Below, one piece after another: positions 1-9,346 of a stretch of 64,000 bases of DNA. The stretch's first letter is position 1, and each line of letters begins with the position of its first letter. The notes under the pieces were generated by a model. That model saw only the letters and a list, made by a program, of their open reading frames with translations. It made no database searches and had not been told where the DNA came from. A program made the position numbers and the translations under genes. This DNA is from Verrucomicrobiota bacterium (GTDB taxonomy: Bacteria; Verrucomicrobiota; Verrucomicrobiia; Limisphaerales; UBA9464), in assembly GCA_947471985.1 (NCBI GenBank), contig CANIZL010000015.1:1-64000 (forward strand), given 5' to 3'.

Positions 1-148
1 AAAGAAGCGGCCGGCCGATTTTTTATTCGATGATCTCAATTTAATCACCTCAGCGCGCATTTTTATCGAGTATCACTCGCGGTAGCCATCCTCGCGCTAT
101 TCCGCACAATCTTAATATTTAGTCTAGCTCACGCGCCAGACACCGTTG

Positions 149-178
149 GAAGTCGCGAAGCGTCGTGGAGTGCGGTTG
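149..178 (+). repeat. dispersed repeat, copy 1 (partial)
   Basis: The core AGCGTCGTGGAGTGCGGT, preceded by GAAGTCGCG, matches the copy at 370-411 with only a few changes. This copy lacks the hairpin half. Confidence 0.6.
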
Positions 179-204
179 GGCTGAAGAGTGGGCGTGGATG
201 GGGA

Positions 205-226
205 TTTTTTGCACGCGGAGGCGCGG
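205..226 (+). repeat. T6-GCACGCGGAGGC repeat, copy 1
   Basis: TTTTTTGCACGCGGAGGC followed by GCGG recurs at 330-351 with one change (GCGG to ACGG). The sequence after this copy continues in a short GGAGGCGC-type tandem. Confidence 0.55.
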
Positions 227-329
227 AGGCGCGGAGAGGGGAAGAGGGATCGCAGGCTGCGTTTTTCCCATTTTCCTCTGCGTCTCCGGGTCTCTGCGGG
301 AGCCTTCTGAAGTGCGGGGGGGGATGGCG

Positions 330-351
330 TTTTTTGCACGCGGAGGCACGG
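330..351 (+). repeat. T6-GCACGCGGAGGC repeat, copy 2
   Basis: Second copy of the motif at 205-226, preceded by a G-run and GATGGCG. It lies about 20 bp before repeat copy 2, so the two motifs travel as a unit here (149-226 and, in the other order, 330-411). Confidence 0.55.
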
Positions 352-369
352 AATTCACCCACCGCGTGA

Positions 370-411
370 GAAGTCGCGCCAGCGTCGTGGACTGCGGTAG
401 TCTTCTACCGC
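370..411 (+). repeat. dispersed palindromic repeat, copy 2
   Basis: GAAGTCGCG and AGCGTCGTGGACTGCGGT are followed by a perfect 7-bp hairpin: GCGGTAG (394-400), TCTT loop, CTACCGC (405-411). The structure resembles REP-like extragenic palindromes. I recall similar strings (translated as spurious 'LQSGRRLPQS' peptides) from verrucomicrobial genomes, but cannot check that here. Confidence 0.65.
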
Positions 412-510
412 TTTGGAGAGGAGCGGCGACGGCACCCGAGGCGTACGAAGATCTTACGATGCCCACCCGCTGGGTTATTCAGCGCCCATTCGGCTCGCGC
501 GTTTGATTTC

Positions 511-540
511 CCAAGCGGCAGAGGGCTTCCGCAGTCCGGG
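511..540 (-). repeat. dispersed palindromic repeat, copy 3 (inverted)
   Basis: Read on the minus strand, this stretch aligns with the 388-415 part of copy 2 (GGACTGCGG, AG, then CT, CCGCTT) and keeps an imperfect version of the same hairpin. Copies 2 and 3 therefore face each other across about 100 bp. Confidence 0.55.
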
Positions 541-690
541 ACCTTTCGGTGTTCCGTACCCGCGCTGCGAAACGGGGCCCACGCGGCGAAGTCCGGGGTT
601 CCGGGCGCGAAAAAACCGGCGGCCACTTTGAGATGGCTCGCCGGTGGGTGAAGGACCGCCGACCGGGATTCCGGTCGGCGGGATCCGGAG

Positions 691-3600
691 TTACTTCTTC
701 TCGGGATGTTCGTGGCCGGCGCCCGCCGCGCGGACTTCAGGATTCGCCGCCAGATAGGCGTCGACATCCTTGGTGACGATCAGCCAGCCCCACATGACCT
801 GGTGATGGCCCGGGAAGGTGCAGACGTATTCGTAGTCGCCTTCCTTGTTGATCGCGGCAACCTTGAGGGTTTCGCTTTGTCCGGCATTCAGGAGCTTGGT
901 GGCTTCGAGGATGCCGTCGGATTTCGGAATGTAGGAGCGGCCGCGGCGATCCAGCTCGCCGGGGGGCAGCAGGGCCGCTGCTGTGCCGATGCGCTCGCGC
1001 TGGCCGGGGGCGACCACGACGAGGTTGTGCGGCATGAAGTCGCCGTTCTCGACGATGATCTCAAACGCCTTGCCGGCTTCCACCACAATTCGGGCGGTGT
1101 CGTAGCGCATTTGCTCGCGCACCGTGTGGATGACGTAAACGGGCACCCGCAGGGAGCGGAGTTCTCGGCGCAGGGCGGTGGCCTCATCGGGCGGCAATTG
1201 GCCGGCGAGGTCGCTGGCCAATTGGACGGTCTCGACGTAGTCCCGGGAGGTCCGATTGCCTTCGGCAACGGTCTTGGCCCAGGTGACGAGGGACTTGGCG
1301 GTGTTGCCCGCGGTGGTCTTGGGCCAGCTGTCGGCCGGGAGGACCCGGATGCCGGCGGCGGCGGACGGCACCTGCTCACCCTTGGTGATCAATCCGCTCA
1401 AGGCGGCGAAGGTGGTGGCGGGATCGCGGGGCAGACTGACGGCCGCGCGGATGGCGGCCCGGCGGAGGTTGCCACCGGCATCGCTGCCGAGGGTCAACGA
1501 GGCGCTGGGGCTCGGAGCGGGGTTGCCCGCCTTGCGGAAGATTTCGCGGCGGCTGCCATCCAGCACGGCCAGCGTGTAGCCATTGAGGCGGCTGCCCAGA
1601 TCCGCATCCGTGCGGTTCCAGATGGTCACCGATTCCACCGAACGTTCGGAACCGAGGTCCACTTCCCACCAAGGATTGGCTTCGCCCTCGGAGGAGTGCG
1701 TCTGACTGCCCTTGCCGAATTCACCGTCGGTGCGGCCGTCGATCGCCCGGCTGGCGTCGCCGCTGTTCGAGGTGCTGGACTGCCGGGCTTTGCCCTGGGG
1801 GGCAATGTTGGCCCCGCCGCTGAAGACCTGGACTTCGGCCAGGGTGAGCGTGCCGGCGCGGGGCAGTTCGATGCGAACAAAGCGGCCGGAGGTGCCCTTC
1901 TGATTGCCGACGGCGGTGCGGATGTCAGCCGGCCAGTCGCCGAGCAGCGGTTGCACGCGGCTTTGGGCCTTGGCGCGCAGTTCGCTGTCGAGGATCAGCG
2001 GGACGCCTTCCAGCAGTTCCGCGAGGGTGGCGGGCGATTTGGACGCCTTACTATAGACGGCGTCGAAGCCGTCATCCGCCACGGCCAGACCGGCCCAGGC
2101 GGCGCGGCGGAGGCTGGGGAGGGCGCCGGTTTCGGCGAGGCTGGCGACGGCGCTGCGGACACCCTTCAGATCATCGCCGGACTGCCAGGGCAGCAGGCGG
2201 GAGAGATTGCCGGCGGCGCTGGCGTCGGAACCGGCCTTGGCCTGGATCATTTCCAACAACAGCGGCACGGGGCGGGTGTTGCGCAGTTTGGCGAGTTCGA
2301 TGAGGGCCGGGGAGCGGTCGATATCGGAAATGCCGTCGCGGGTGAGAATGGCTTCGAGCACGCCGCGGGTGCGGGGCATCTTGATCAGTTCCGCCGGGGC
2401 CAGACGGCCGACCAGACGTTGTTGTCCCGCGGGATTGTCAGCGGCGATGGGCTGACCGGCGGCGATGGCGGCGCGCCACACGGGCTCCAATTGGCGCAGC
2501 GTTTCCGTGAGGGTGTACTCGAGGTAGTAATCCATCGGCTGGCGCAGGATGGCCAGGGCCACGTCGGCGGCTTCGCCAGTGTTGAAGAAGCTCGCGGCAC
2601 GCACGGCTTCGAGGCGGACGCGGGGATGTTCATCGCTGGCGAGCACGCGGAACCAGGCGAGGGCGTCCGGTACGCGGTCGCGCCAGTAGCACAGGACGCG
2701 GGCGGCTGCGGCGCGGGCGCGGGGGTCGGACGAGCGCAGCAGGCGGTGGAGCAGGTCGGTATCGACCACGTTGTGCCACTGATGCACCCAGAGGGCTTCC
2801 ATCATATGGTGCTCATACCGGGGATCGTTCTTGTCGAGCGTGGCGGACCAGGCCTTCGCGGCGGCCGTCACTTCGGCGGGATTGCGCTTGCCGAGTTCGA
2901 TCTTGGCCAGTTCGCGGGTCTGGTTTTCCGGCTCCTTGAGCAGTTCGAGCAGTGCCGCAATCGGCTGTCCGTCGATCTTCACCGGCGTCATCAGCGGGCG
3001 ACCTTCGTAGGTCACGCGATAGATCCGGCCGTGCTCGTGGCCGCGGTTCGGATCACGCAGATGGTGCTGCATGTGTCCGATGATGTTCTGGTGCCAGTCG
3101 GCAAAATAGACCGCGCCGTCGGGGCCGGTGCTGATGGCGATCGGACGGAAATTCGGGTCCGATGAGCTGATGAAGTTCTCGAGGGTTTCGCCCTTCAAGC
3201 CCGAGCCTTCCTCGGAGACCTTGACGCGGTAGACGCCCTGGAAGCTGATGACGTTGAGGTTCAGGAAATTGCCCTGGAATTCCTCGGGGAAATGGCGGCT
3301 GGTCAGGATGCCGGTGCCCGGGCACGGCCGGGACGGGCGGTTCCAGAATTCCCGCATGCCGGGATGTTTCGCCGGATAATCGAGGTGACCGCTGAACGCA
3401 GCGCCGAAGTAGTTCGCATTGCCGGTGGCGTCGGTGATGATGTCGTTACCCCAGTAGTCGAACACGCGGCCGTGGGGATTGGCGAAGCCGTACGGGATGT
3501 ACCGTTCGAACCGGCCGGTGGCGGGTTCGAAACGATAAATCGCCGCGTCCTCGTTGCGGACGGGACCGATCGCGGTCTCGACCTGCGTGCGATGAAACAC

Positions 3601-5124
3601 GCCATCGCTCAGGTACATGGCACCACCCGGATCCATGCAGATCGCGTTGGCGGTATGGTGGGAGTCCGCGGAATCCAGACCCATCAGGAGCCGTTCCTTG
3701 GTGTCGGCCTTGCCGTCGCCATCGGTGTCGCGGACGAACCAGAAGTCCGGCGCCTGCATGACGACGATGCCGTCGCGGTAGAACTGGAAACCGGTGGGCG
3801 CGTTCAGATCATCCAGGAAGTGGGTGACCTTGTCGGCTTTGCCGTCGCCATTTGTGTCCTCGAAAATCAGGACGCTGTCACCGACGGTGCTCGAGGGAGT
3901 CCGCTCCGGATAATTACGCCAGACGGTGACCCAGAGGCGGCCCTTGGTATCCCAGGCCATCTGCAGGGGATTGATCAATTCCGGGAACTGTTCCTCGCTG
4001 GCGAACAGATTCACCTTCATGTGGGAATGGACGGTCATCTTGGCGATGGCGGCTTCGCCACCGAGGTAGACCGGTGATTTGTCCGGATTGGGACCGGGTT
4101 TGTTGGACTCGACCTTCTGGACCGGGGGCAGGTTGGAATCGTTCACCTTGTACTCGCCGCCCTGAGCCACGGCCCAGACGCGGGGATCGCGATTCGCGGT
4201 CATCACGTCGCGCTGTCCCATCTCCTGCTGCATGACCTTGTAGTTGGAGACGTACGGATCGGGCGCCTGGCGTTCGCTGATGAAGCCGCCCTTCTCGGGC
4301 TGGTAGGCGAGGGCGGAGCGGCCGCCGTACACGTTGTAGCCGTCGATTGTCCGATAGCGCTGATGCCACTGCCAGTTCTTCTCGTTCACGGCATCGCGCA
4401 GTTCATCCAGCGAGCCGGTGGGCAGGGGACCGCCGACCAAGGCTTCGAAGAGAACGGGTGCCAGGAGGCGGTCGCCTTCCTCGGTCAGGTGAATTCCGTT
4501 GAGGGTCAGGGAACGTTTCTGTTGCGCGGCGGCGGCGAACAGGCCTTGGGAGGGAGCGAAGAGGTCCACGAACTGAACGCCCTCCTGCTTGGCCACCGCG
4601 GCCATGGCGGCGGTATAGTCGGCCAGGTTCGCGTTATTGGCGGTGGGATCCGGCAGATTGGGATCCTGGTGCCGTTCGTTGGCGATCGGCGAAACCAGCA
4701 CGATGCGCGGGGCGGCCTTGCCGGAGTAATTCTTGGCCTTGGTCTCGCGGATGAATTTTTCGAGATCCGCTTTGAAGCCGGGGAGACCATCGGGGCCCTT
4801 GAACGACTCATTGAACCCGAAGAAGCCAACGATGATGTCGGCTTTGACCCGGTTCAGCCAGTCGTCGGGCGTGCCGAAATTCTCGGACCGATGCCGGATG
4901 ACGACTTCATCACCGGCGGCGGCGAGGTTGCGGACGACGAGCTTATGCTGCGGGAAGCGGGCATGCAGCAACGTCTCGAAATAACCCGAATGCTGCATCC
5001 GATCCGGCAACGCATTACCGAGGATGGCGATATGGTCGCCCGGTTTCAGTTCGAGGCGAGTGGGTGCCTGCGCCAACGCAAGGCTGGCGGCGACCACCCA
5101 ACTGAGACAGACACGTGAGAACAT
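691..5124 (-). CDS. secreted SGNH / PVC-type dehydrogenase / HEAT / discoidin / cupredoxin protein
   Basis: This is a 1477-residue exported multidomain protein. I start it at the ATG that opens a signal peptide (MFSRVCLSWVVAASLALAQA); an upstream in-frame start 60 bases earlier would put 20 residues in front of it. Domains in order: SGNH/GDSL-type hydrolase (about 25-230, with GFNES and a GIHLTEEGDR block); beta-propeller 'putative membrane-bound dehydrogenase' domain of planctomycetes and verrucomicrobia (about 360-715); HEAT-like repeats (about 720-1050); F5/8 type C carbohydrate-binding domain (about 1075-1210); C-terminal cupredoxin (about 1330-1460). The cupredoxin keeps type-1 copper ligands, a His in FMPHNL and Cys/His/Met in VCTFPGHHQVM. 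Family knowledge suggests periplasmic or surface sugar oxidation or binding. The substrate is unknown, and the electron path to the C-terminal copper domain is inference. It is divergent from the haem protein at 5359. Confidence 0.88.
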   Translation of the reverse strand: MFSRVCLSWVVAASLALAQAPTRLELKPGDHIAILGNALPDRMQHSGYFETLLHARFPQHKLVVRNLAAAGDEVVIRHRSENFGTPDDWLNRVKADIIVGFFGFNESFKGPDGLPGFKADLEKFIRETKAKNYSGKAAPRIVLVSPIANERHQDPNLPDPTANNANLADYTAAMAAVAKQEGVQFVDLFAPSQGLFAAAAQQKRSLTLNGIHLTEEGDRLLAPVLFEALVGGPLPTGSLDELRDAVNEKNWQWHQRYRTIDGYNVYGGRSALAYQPEKGGFISERQAPDPYVSNYKVMQQEMGQRDVMTANRDPRVWAVAQGGEYKVNDSNLPPVQKVESNKPGPNPDKSPVYLGGEAAIAKMTVHSHMKVNLFASEEQFPELINPLQMAWDTKGRLWVTVWRNYPERTPSSTVGDSVLIFEDTNGDGKADKVTHFLDDLNAPTGFQFYRDGIVVMQAPDFWFVRDTDGDGKADTKERLLMGLDSADSHHTANAICMDPGGAMYLSDGVFHRTQVETAIGPVRNEDAAIYRFEPATGRFERYIPYGFANPHGRVFDYWGNDIITDATGNANYFGAAFSGHLDYPAKHPGMREFWNRPSRPCPGTGILTSRHFPEEFQGNFLNLNVISFQGVYRVKVSEEGSGLKGETLENFISSSDPNFRPIAISTGPDGAVYFADWHQNIIGHMQHHLRDPNRGHEHGRIYRVTYEGRPLMTPVKIDGQPIAALLELLKEPENQTRELAKIELGKRNPAEVTAAAKAWSATLDKNDPRYEHHMMEALWVHQWHNVVDTDLLHRLLRSSDPRARAAAARVLCYWRDRVPDALAWFRVLASDEHPRVRLEAVRAASFFNTGEAADVALAILRQPMDYYLEYTLTETLRQLEPVWRAAIAAGQPIAADNPAGQQRLVGRLAPAELIKMPRTRGVLEAILTRDGISDIDRSPALIELAKLRNTRPVPLLLEMIQAKAGSDASAAGNLSRLLPWQSGDDLKGVRSAVASLAETGALPSLRRAAWAGLAVADDGFDAVYSKASKSPATLAELLEGVPLILDSELRAKAQSRVQPLLGDWPADIRTAVGNQKGTSGRFVRIELPRAGTLTLAEVQVFSGGANIAPQGKARQSSTSNSGDASRAIDGRTDGEFGKGSQTHSSEGEANPWWEVDLGSERSVESVTIWNRTDADLGSRLNGYTLAVLDGSRREIFRKAGNPAPSPSASLTLGSDAGGNLRRAAIRAAVSLPRDPATTFAALSGLITKGEQVPSAAAGIRVLPADSWPKTTAGNTAKSLVTWAKTVAEGNRTSRDYVETVQLASDLAGQLPPDEATALRRELRSLRVPVYVIHTVREQMRYDTARIVVEAGKAFEIIVENGDFMPHNLVVVAPGQRERIGTAAALLPPGELDRRGRSYIPKSDGILEATKLLNAGQSETLKVAAINKEGDYEYVCTFPGHHQVMWGWLIVTKDVDAYLAANPEVRAAGAGHEHPEKK

Positions 5125-5358
5125 CGAGGCGGAGCATAACGACTGCGTTCGCTCTGGAAACAGGCGAGTGTGCCTTCCAAACAAAAAGTATTAGAAACGG
5201 CGACTGTTTGAATTCCCGGCAGTGTGGGTGAGTCTGGCAGACTTCCCCGAGCACCCAGGCATTGGGGGATTTCCGTGGTCAGATTCCAAGGGGTGGTTAT
5301 CATCCGACACCGCCGGCACTTTTTGGGGATCCTCCTGAAGGGAGCTGGCTTATCGCGT

Positions 5359-7878
5359 TTGAATCGGAATCGCACTGAGGGAAGGGATCGCCGGAATCGC
5401 CGAAACAAGGCGTCCGGTGGCGTTATTCGCCTGTTTCTGGCGAGCCTGCTGGCGGGGACGGCCCAGGGCGCGGACCTGCCGAAGGAAGCGACATCGGCGG
5501 AGTCCGGCACCGCCTTGGTGACCAAGTATTGTCTGGAATGCCATGGCGATGGGGCGCACAAAGGCAATTTCGCCCTGGACGACCTGATGCAGGCGGATCG
5601 GGCGCAGGATCGATCCGCGGAATGGACGAAGGTCTGGAAGACGGTGCGGCATGAATTCATGCCCCCGGCCGGAGCGGCCCGCCCTACGCCGGCGGAGCGG
5701 CGGACGCTGAGCCGCTGGCTGGAAGAGACGCGCTTGGGAATCGACCTCACGCGGCCGGATCCGGGCCGGGTCACCGTGCGCCGGCTGAACCGGATGGAGT
5801 ACGAATATACGATCACCGACCTCTTTGGCGTCAATCTGAGCGCCGATCAGGACTTCATGAGTGATCGCTCGCTGGAGAGCCTGAAGTTGCGCGACCGCCT
5901 CCCGCCGGACGACACGGCCTTTGGGTTCGATAACAACGGGGATTTTCTCAGTCTATCGCCGGCCTTGTTGGACAAGTTCTTCAACCTGGCGGAGTACGTG
6001 GTGGATCACGTGATTTCGGTGAATGGTCCCCAGCACCCGCAAACGGATCTCGGGAAGGCCGGGTTCAAGGTGCAGCGCGAAGAGGCGACCCGTCGCGTGG
6101 AGCAGTTGCTGGAATTCGAAGTGGCCCGTCCGGGGAACTACCGCTTGGAGGTCCAGTTCACCGCGGGGAATTTTGCCGAAATCGCGGGCACCTTTGAATT
6201 TCAGTTTCAATCCGATGACCAGGTGTTGGCGCGGGATGAGGTGTTGATCGGCGGGCATCGGACCCACCGCTATGGGGGCGACGTGACGCTCGCCGCCGGG
6301 CGTCATCGCGTGCAGATCACGACGAAGCCGATCCACGCGGATGCCAAGGGGAAACTGAACTACCTGGAATTCCGTCCGCGCCTGCGCCTGGTCGGACCGG
6401 TGGGGCCTCCGGGGGTGGGAGTTTATGAATATCCGGAACCGCATCGGCAGATTTTCTTTCAGGGTGATGCTCCAGCGGAGGCACCGGCGCGGGCCAAGTA
6501 CGCCCGGGCAGTCGTGCAGCGGGTGGCAGATCGGGCCTTCCGTCGGCCGGCGGACTCGCGGACGTTGGATCGGCTGACCGAGATCGTGCTTCAAAACCCC
6601 TCCTTTGAGGCGGGCGTTGGCCAGGCACTGACAGCGATTCTGTCGTCGCCCAAATTTCTCTTTCGGGCCGAGCAGCAACCCACGCCGGACGATCCCCGGG
6701 CGATCCATCCGATCGATGAATACGCTTTGGCGTCGCGCCTTTCGTATCTGTTCTGGTTGAGCTTACCGGACGCCGAATTGACCCGTCTGGCGGAGCAGGG
6801 GTTGCTGCGCCAGAACCTGGCGGCACAGGTGCAACGCCTGCTGGCGGATCCACGGTCCGAACGATTCTTCGAGGATTTTCCGGGCCAATGGTTGCGCACG
6901 CGCAATGTGCTGATGACGGCGATCTCCGTGGGGGACGGTCCCTTGAATCCCGTGCGTTTCGCCATGAAACGGGAAACGGAACTGTTGTTCGAGCACATTG
7001 TCCGGGAGGATCGCGACCTGTTGGAATTGCTGACTGCCGACTACACGTATGTGGATCGGAAGCTGGCGGAGTTTTACGGGTTGAAGAATTTCGCCGGGGA
7101 AGGATTCCAGCGGATCGCACTGCCGCCGGAGAGCCATCGGGGCGGCGTTTTGACGCACGGCAGTTTTCTGGTCTCGACTTCCAATCCGAACCGGACCTCG
7201 CCGGTGAAACGCGGGCTCTTCGTTTTGGAAAACCTTCTGGGCATCGAGATTCCGCCGCCACCGGCGAACATTCCGCCGCTGGATGCGGCTCAGGGCGGCG
7301 GCACCGCGCTCGCCACGGTGCGGGAACAACTGGCGGCGCATCGGCAGAACAAATCGTGCGCGGCCTGCCACGCGCACTTTGATCCGATCGGCCTGGTGCT
7401 GGAGAATTTCGATCTGGTGGGACAATGGCGCGAACGGGAGAACGGTGCCGCGATTGAAACCCGCGAGACGTCCATCGGGGGCGAGCCCCTGACCGGCGTG
7501 CCGGACCTGCGGAATCTGCTGGGGGTGCGCAAAGCGGAGTTCTATCGGTGCGTCACCGAGAAGCTGCTGACATATGCCCTGGGTCGCGGATTGGAGCCCG
7601 CGGACGCGCGGTCGGTCGACGGCATTGCGGACCAGGTGATGGCCGGCAACGGCCGTTTTTCGACGCTGCTGCAGGCGGTGATTGCGAGTCCGGCCTTCCA
7701 ACTGCGTCGCGGCGATGCCGGTGAGGTGAAGTTGGCTCCACGGAGTTCCGTGCCGGTGGCACCGCCGCCGGAGCAACGCAAAGGCCGCCGACCCAAACCG
7801 CCGGTGACGTCGCAGTTGTCGGGTACCACCAATCGCACGCCGGAAAAAGCCGCCGCCCCACTTTCGGAAAAACCCTAA
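5359..7878 (+). CDS. DUF1587/DUF1595/DUF1592/DUF1588/DUF1585 c-type cytochrome protein
   Basis: Exported haem protein of the planctomycete/verrucomicrobial type. There is no upstream ATG in frame. I choose the TTG at 5359, which gives an Arg-rich n-region and hydrophobic stretch (RLFLASLLAGTAQGA); GTG codons at 5293 and 5224 are alternatives. An N-terminal haem site CLECH lies just after the signal peptide, followed by DUF1587 (LNRMEYEYTITDLFGV), DUF1595 (AFRRPAD), DUF1592 (ILSSPKFLFRAE), DUF1588 (NRTSPVKRGLFVLENLLG), a second haem site CAACH, and DUF1585 (LLTYALGRGLEP). The C-terminus is proline- and charge-rich. It is followed 6 bp later by its usual partner, a DUF1552 protein. The molecular function of the family is not established. 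A redox role in extracellular polymer breakdown is only inferred. Confidence 0.88.
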   Translation: MNRNRTEGRDRRNRRNKASGGVIRLFLASLLAGTAQGADLPKEATSAESGTALVTKYCLECHGDGAHKGNFALDDLMQADRAQDRSAEWTKVWKTVRHEFMPPAGAARPTPAERRTLSRWLEETRLGIDLTRPDPGRVTVRRLNRMEYEYTITDLFGVNLSADQDFMSDRSLESLKLRDRLPPDDTAFGFDNNGDFLSLSPALLDKFFNLAEYVVDHVISVNGPQHPQTDLGKAGFKVQREEATRRVEQLLEFEVARPGNYRLEVQFTAGNFAEIAGTFEFQFQSDDQVLARDEVLIGGHRTHRYGGDVTLAAGRHRVQITTKPIHADAKGKLNYLEFRPRLRLVGPVGPPGVGVYEYPEPHRQIFFQGDAPAEAPARAKYARAVVQRVADRAFRRPADSRTLDRLTEIVLQNPSFEAGVGQALTAILSSPKFLFRAEQQPTPDDPRAIHPIDEYALASRLSYLFWLSLPDAELTRLAEQGLLRQNLAAQVQRLLADPRSERFFEDFPGQWLRTRNVLMTAISVGDGPLNPVRFAMKRETELLFEHIVREDRDLLELLTADYTYVDRKLAEFYGLKNFAGEGFQRIALPPESHRGGVLTHGSFLVSTSNPNRTSPVKRGLFVLENLLGIEIPPPPANIPPLDAAQGGGTALATVREQLAAHRQNKSCAACHAHFDPIGLVLENFDLVGQWRERENGAAIETRETSIGGEPLTGVPDLRNLLGVRKAEFYRCVTEKLLTYALGRGLEPADARSVDGIADQVMAGNGRFSTLLQAVIASPAFQLRRGDAGEVKLAPRSSVPVAPPPEQRKGRRPKPPVTSQLSGTTNRTPEKAAAPLSEKP

Positions 7879-7884
7879 CCACTT

Positions 7885-9243
7885 ATGCGCCTACAACGTC
7901 GTTCCTTTCTGCGCGGACTCGGAGTCTGCGTCGCGCTGCCCACGCTGGAATCGATCCTGCCCGTGACGCGCGTGCTGGGTGCTGCGCCTGCGACGCCCGC
8001 CACCACGGCCAATGGCATGCCGCTCCGCATGGGGTTCGTGGCCTTCGCCAACGGCTCTCACTACGCCCAATGGGTGCCGAAGGGAGAAGGACGGGACTAC
8101 GAACTGAACGAAGGCTTCCTCGCCCTGCGGGGATTGAAGGACAAGTTTCAGATCATTACCAACCTGGCGCACGATGCCGCCAATAGCTGGGGTGATGGCC
8201 CCGGTGACCATGCGCGCTCCGGGGCGTCGTTTTTGACCGGCTGCCACGCGTGGAAAACGCTGGGATCGAAGTTGCAATTGGGCTTGTCGGTGGACCAGAT
8301 CGCGGCGCGTCAGGTGGGACAGCTGACGCGGTTGGACTCCCTGCAATTGGGCGTCGAAGGCGAACGGATGTACGGATCCTGCGACACCGGTTATCCGTGC
8401 GCCTACCAGTACAATATTTCCTGGGCCTCGGAGTCCCTGCCCCTGGCGCCCGAGCCCAATCCCCGGATCGTGTTTGAAAAACTTTTCGGCGGAAGTGGCG
8501 GGAAGGAACAGGAAGCCGCCCGGAAACAACGCATGGCCCGCCGGAAGAGCGTGCTGGACTTCGTGCTTGATGATGTTCGGACGCTGAATCGGTCCTTGGG
8601 CGCGAATGACCGACGGAAGGTGGACGAGTACCTGGCGGGCGTTCGGCAGCTCGAGCAGCAAATCGAAAAAGCGGAGCGGTTCAAGACGCCCGAGCCCGGC
8701 ACCGGAATGGCGCGGCCCGCGGGCGTTCCGGAGGACCATGAGCAGCACGTCGACTTGATGTATGACCTGATGGCACTCGCGTTTCAGACGGATGCCACCC
8801 GGGTGATCAGCTACTGTGTCGCCCCTGAGGGCAGCAATCGCCCCTTCCTCAATCTGGGCATTCCGGAAGGACACCATTTTTTGACGCACCACCAGGGCAA
8901 TATGGAAAAGATCCAAAAGGTTTCCCAAATTGAGCGGTGGTATATGGAACGGCTCGCCCGATTTCTGCGCACGCTCGACACGATGAAAGACGCGGATGGT
9001 ACCTCGGTCCTGCACAACTCAATGATCGTGTACGGCTGCGGGCTCGGCGACGGCAACCGACACAACCACGATGAACTTCCGGTGGTGCTGGCGGGTGGCG
9101 GTGGAGGCACGCTGCATCCCGGACAACACGTCAAACTCAAAACCTCCACGCCGATGACCAACCTCTATGTGTCGATGCTGCAGCGGATGGGCGTGACGGC
9201 GGACCGGGTGGGGGACAGCAGCGGTCGGCTGGAAGAAATTTGA
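7885..9243 (+). CDS. DUF1552 family exported protein
   Basis: A 452-residue protein with an N-terminal twin-arginine-like leader (RRSFLRGLG) followed by a hydrophobic stretch, so probably exported folded. The body is typical DUF1552: an FVAFANGSHYAQW block near the start, a HARSGASFLTG block, and a C-terminal YGCGLGDGNRHNHDELP block. That layout recalls the alkaline-phosphatase-like fold seen in the related DUF1501 family. The ATG lies 6 bp after the stop of the DUF1592 gene, so the two are almost certainly co-transcribed; this pairing is widespread in Planctomycetota and Verrucomicrobiota. No enzymatic activity is known to me. Confidence 0.9.
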   Translation: MRLQRRSFLRGLGVCVALPTLESILPVTRVLGAAPATPATTANGMPLRMGFVAFANGSHYAQWVPKGEGRDYELNEGFLALRGLKDKFQIITNLAHDAANSWGDGPGDHARSGASFLTGCHAWKTLGSKLQLGLSVDQIAARQVGQLTRLDSLQLGVEGERMYGSCDTGYPCAYQYNISWASESLPLAPEPNPRIVFEKLFGGSGGKEQEAARKQRMARRKSVLDFVLDDVRTLNRSLGANDRRKVDEYLAGVRQLEQQIEKAERFKTPEPGTGMARPAGVPEDHEQHVDLMYDLMALAFQTDATRVISYCVAPEGSNRPFLNLGIPEGHHFLTHHQGNMEKIQKVSQIERWYMERLARFLRTLDTMKDADGTSVLHNSMIVYGCGLGDGNRHNHDELPVVLAGGGGGTLHPGQHVKLKTSTPMTNLYVSMLQRMGVTADRVGDSSGRLEEI

Positions 9244-9346
9244 GCGGCTGAGCGGTTGGGGCGAGGGGCTGGGAGGCCTGTCCGCGACACCCCGGTGCGA
9301 CCCGACCCGTGGGATTGCGGCCGCCGGGGCGACGGCGACCGTCGAA

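Larger units (their letters stand above)
1..690. other. gene-free region carrying dispersed repeats
   Basis: I find no convincing gene in these 690 bases. The short reading frames on both strands are mutually overlapping, arginine/proline-rich and show no family features. The stretch holds three copies of a palindrome-containing repeat (149-178, 370-411, inverted at 511-540) and two copies of a T6-GCACGCGGAGGC motif (205-226, 330-351). The first 130 bases are AT-richer than the rest. A short GC palindrome followed by a T-run near 8-25 could be the terminator of a gene lying to the left, but that is weak. Confidence 0.6.

Noticed and set aside
119-506. Short overlapping frames in the first 0.7 kb
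   Set aside because: They exist on both strands across the repeat elements and encode arginine/proline-rich peptides. Similar peptides are, as I recall, mis-annotated in related genomes.
706-3165. An 819-residue frame on the plus strand opposite the large redox protein
   Set aside because: Typical high-GC shadow: Gly/Ala/Asp-rich with no motifs, lying fully inside a gene with clear domains.
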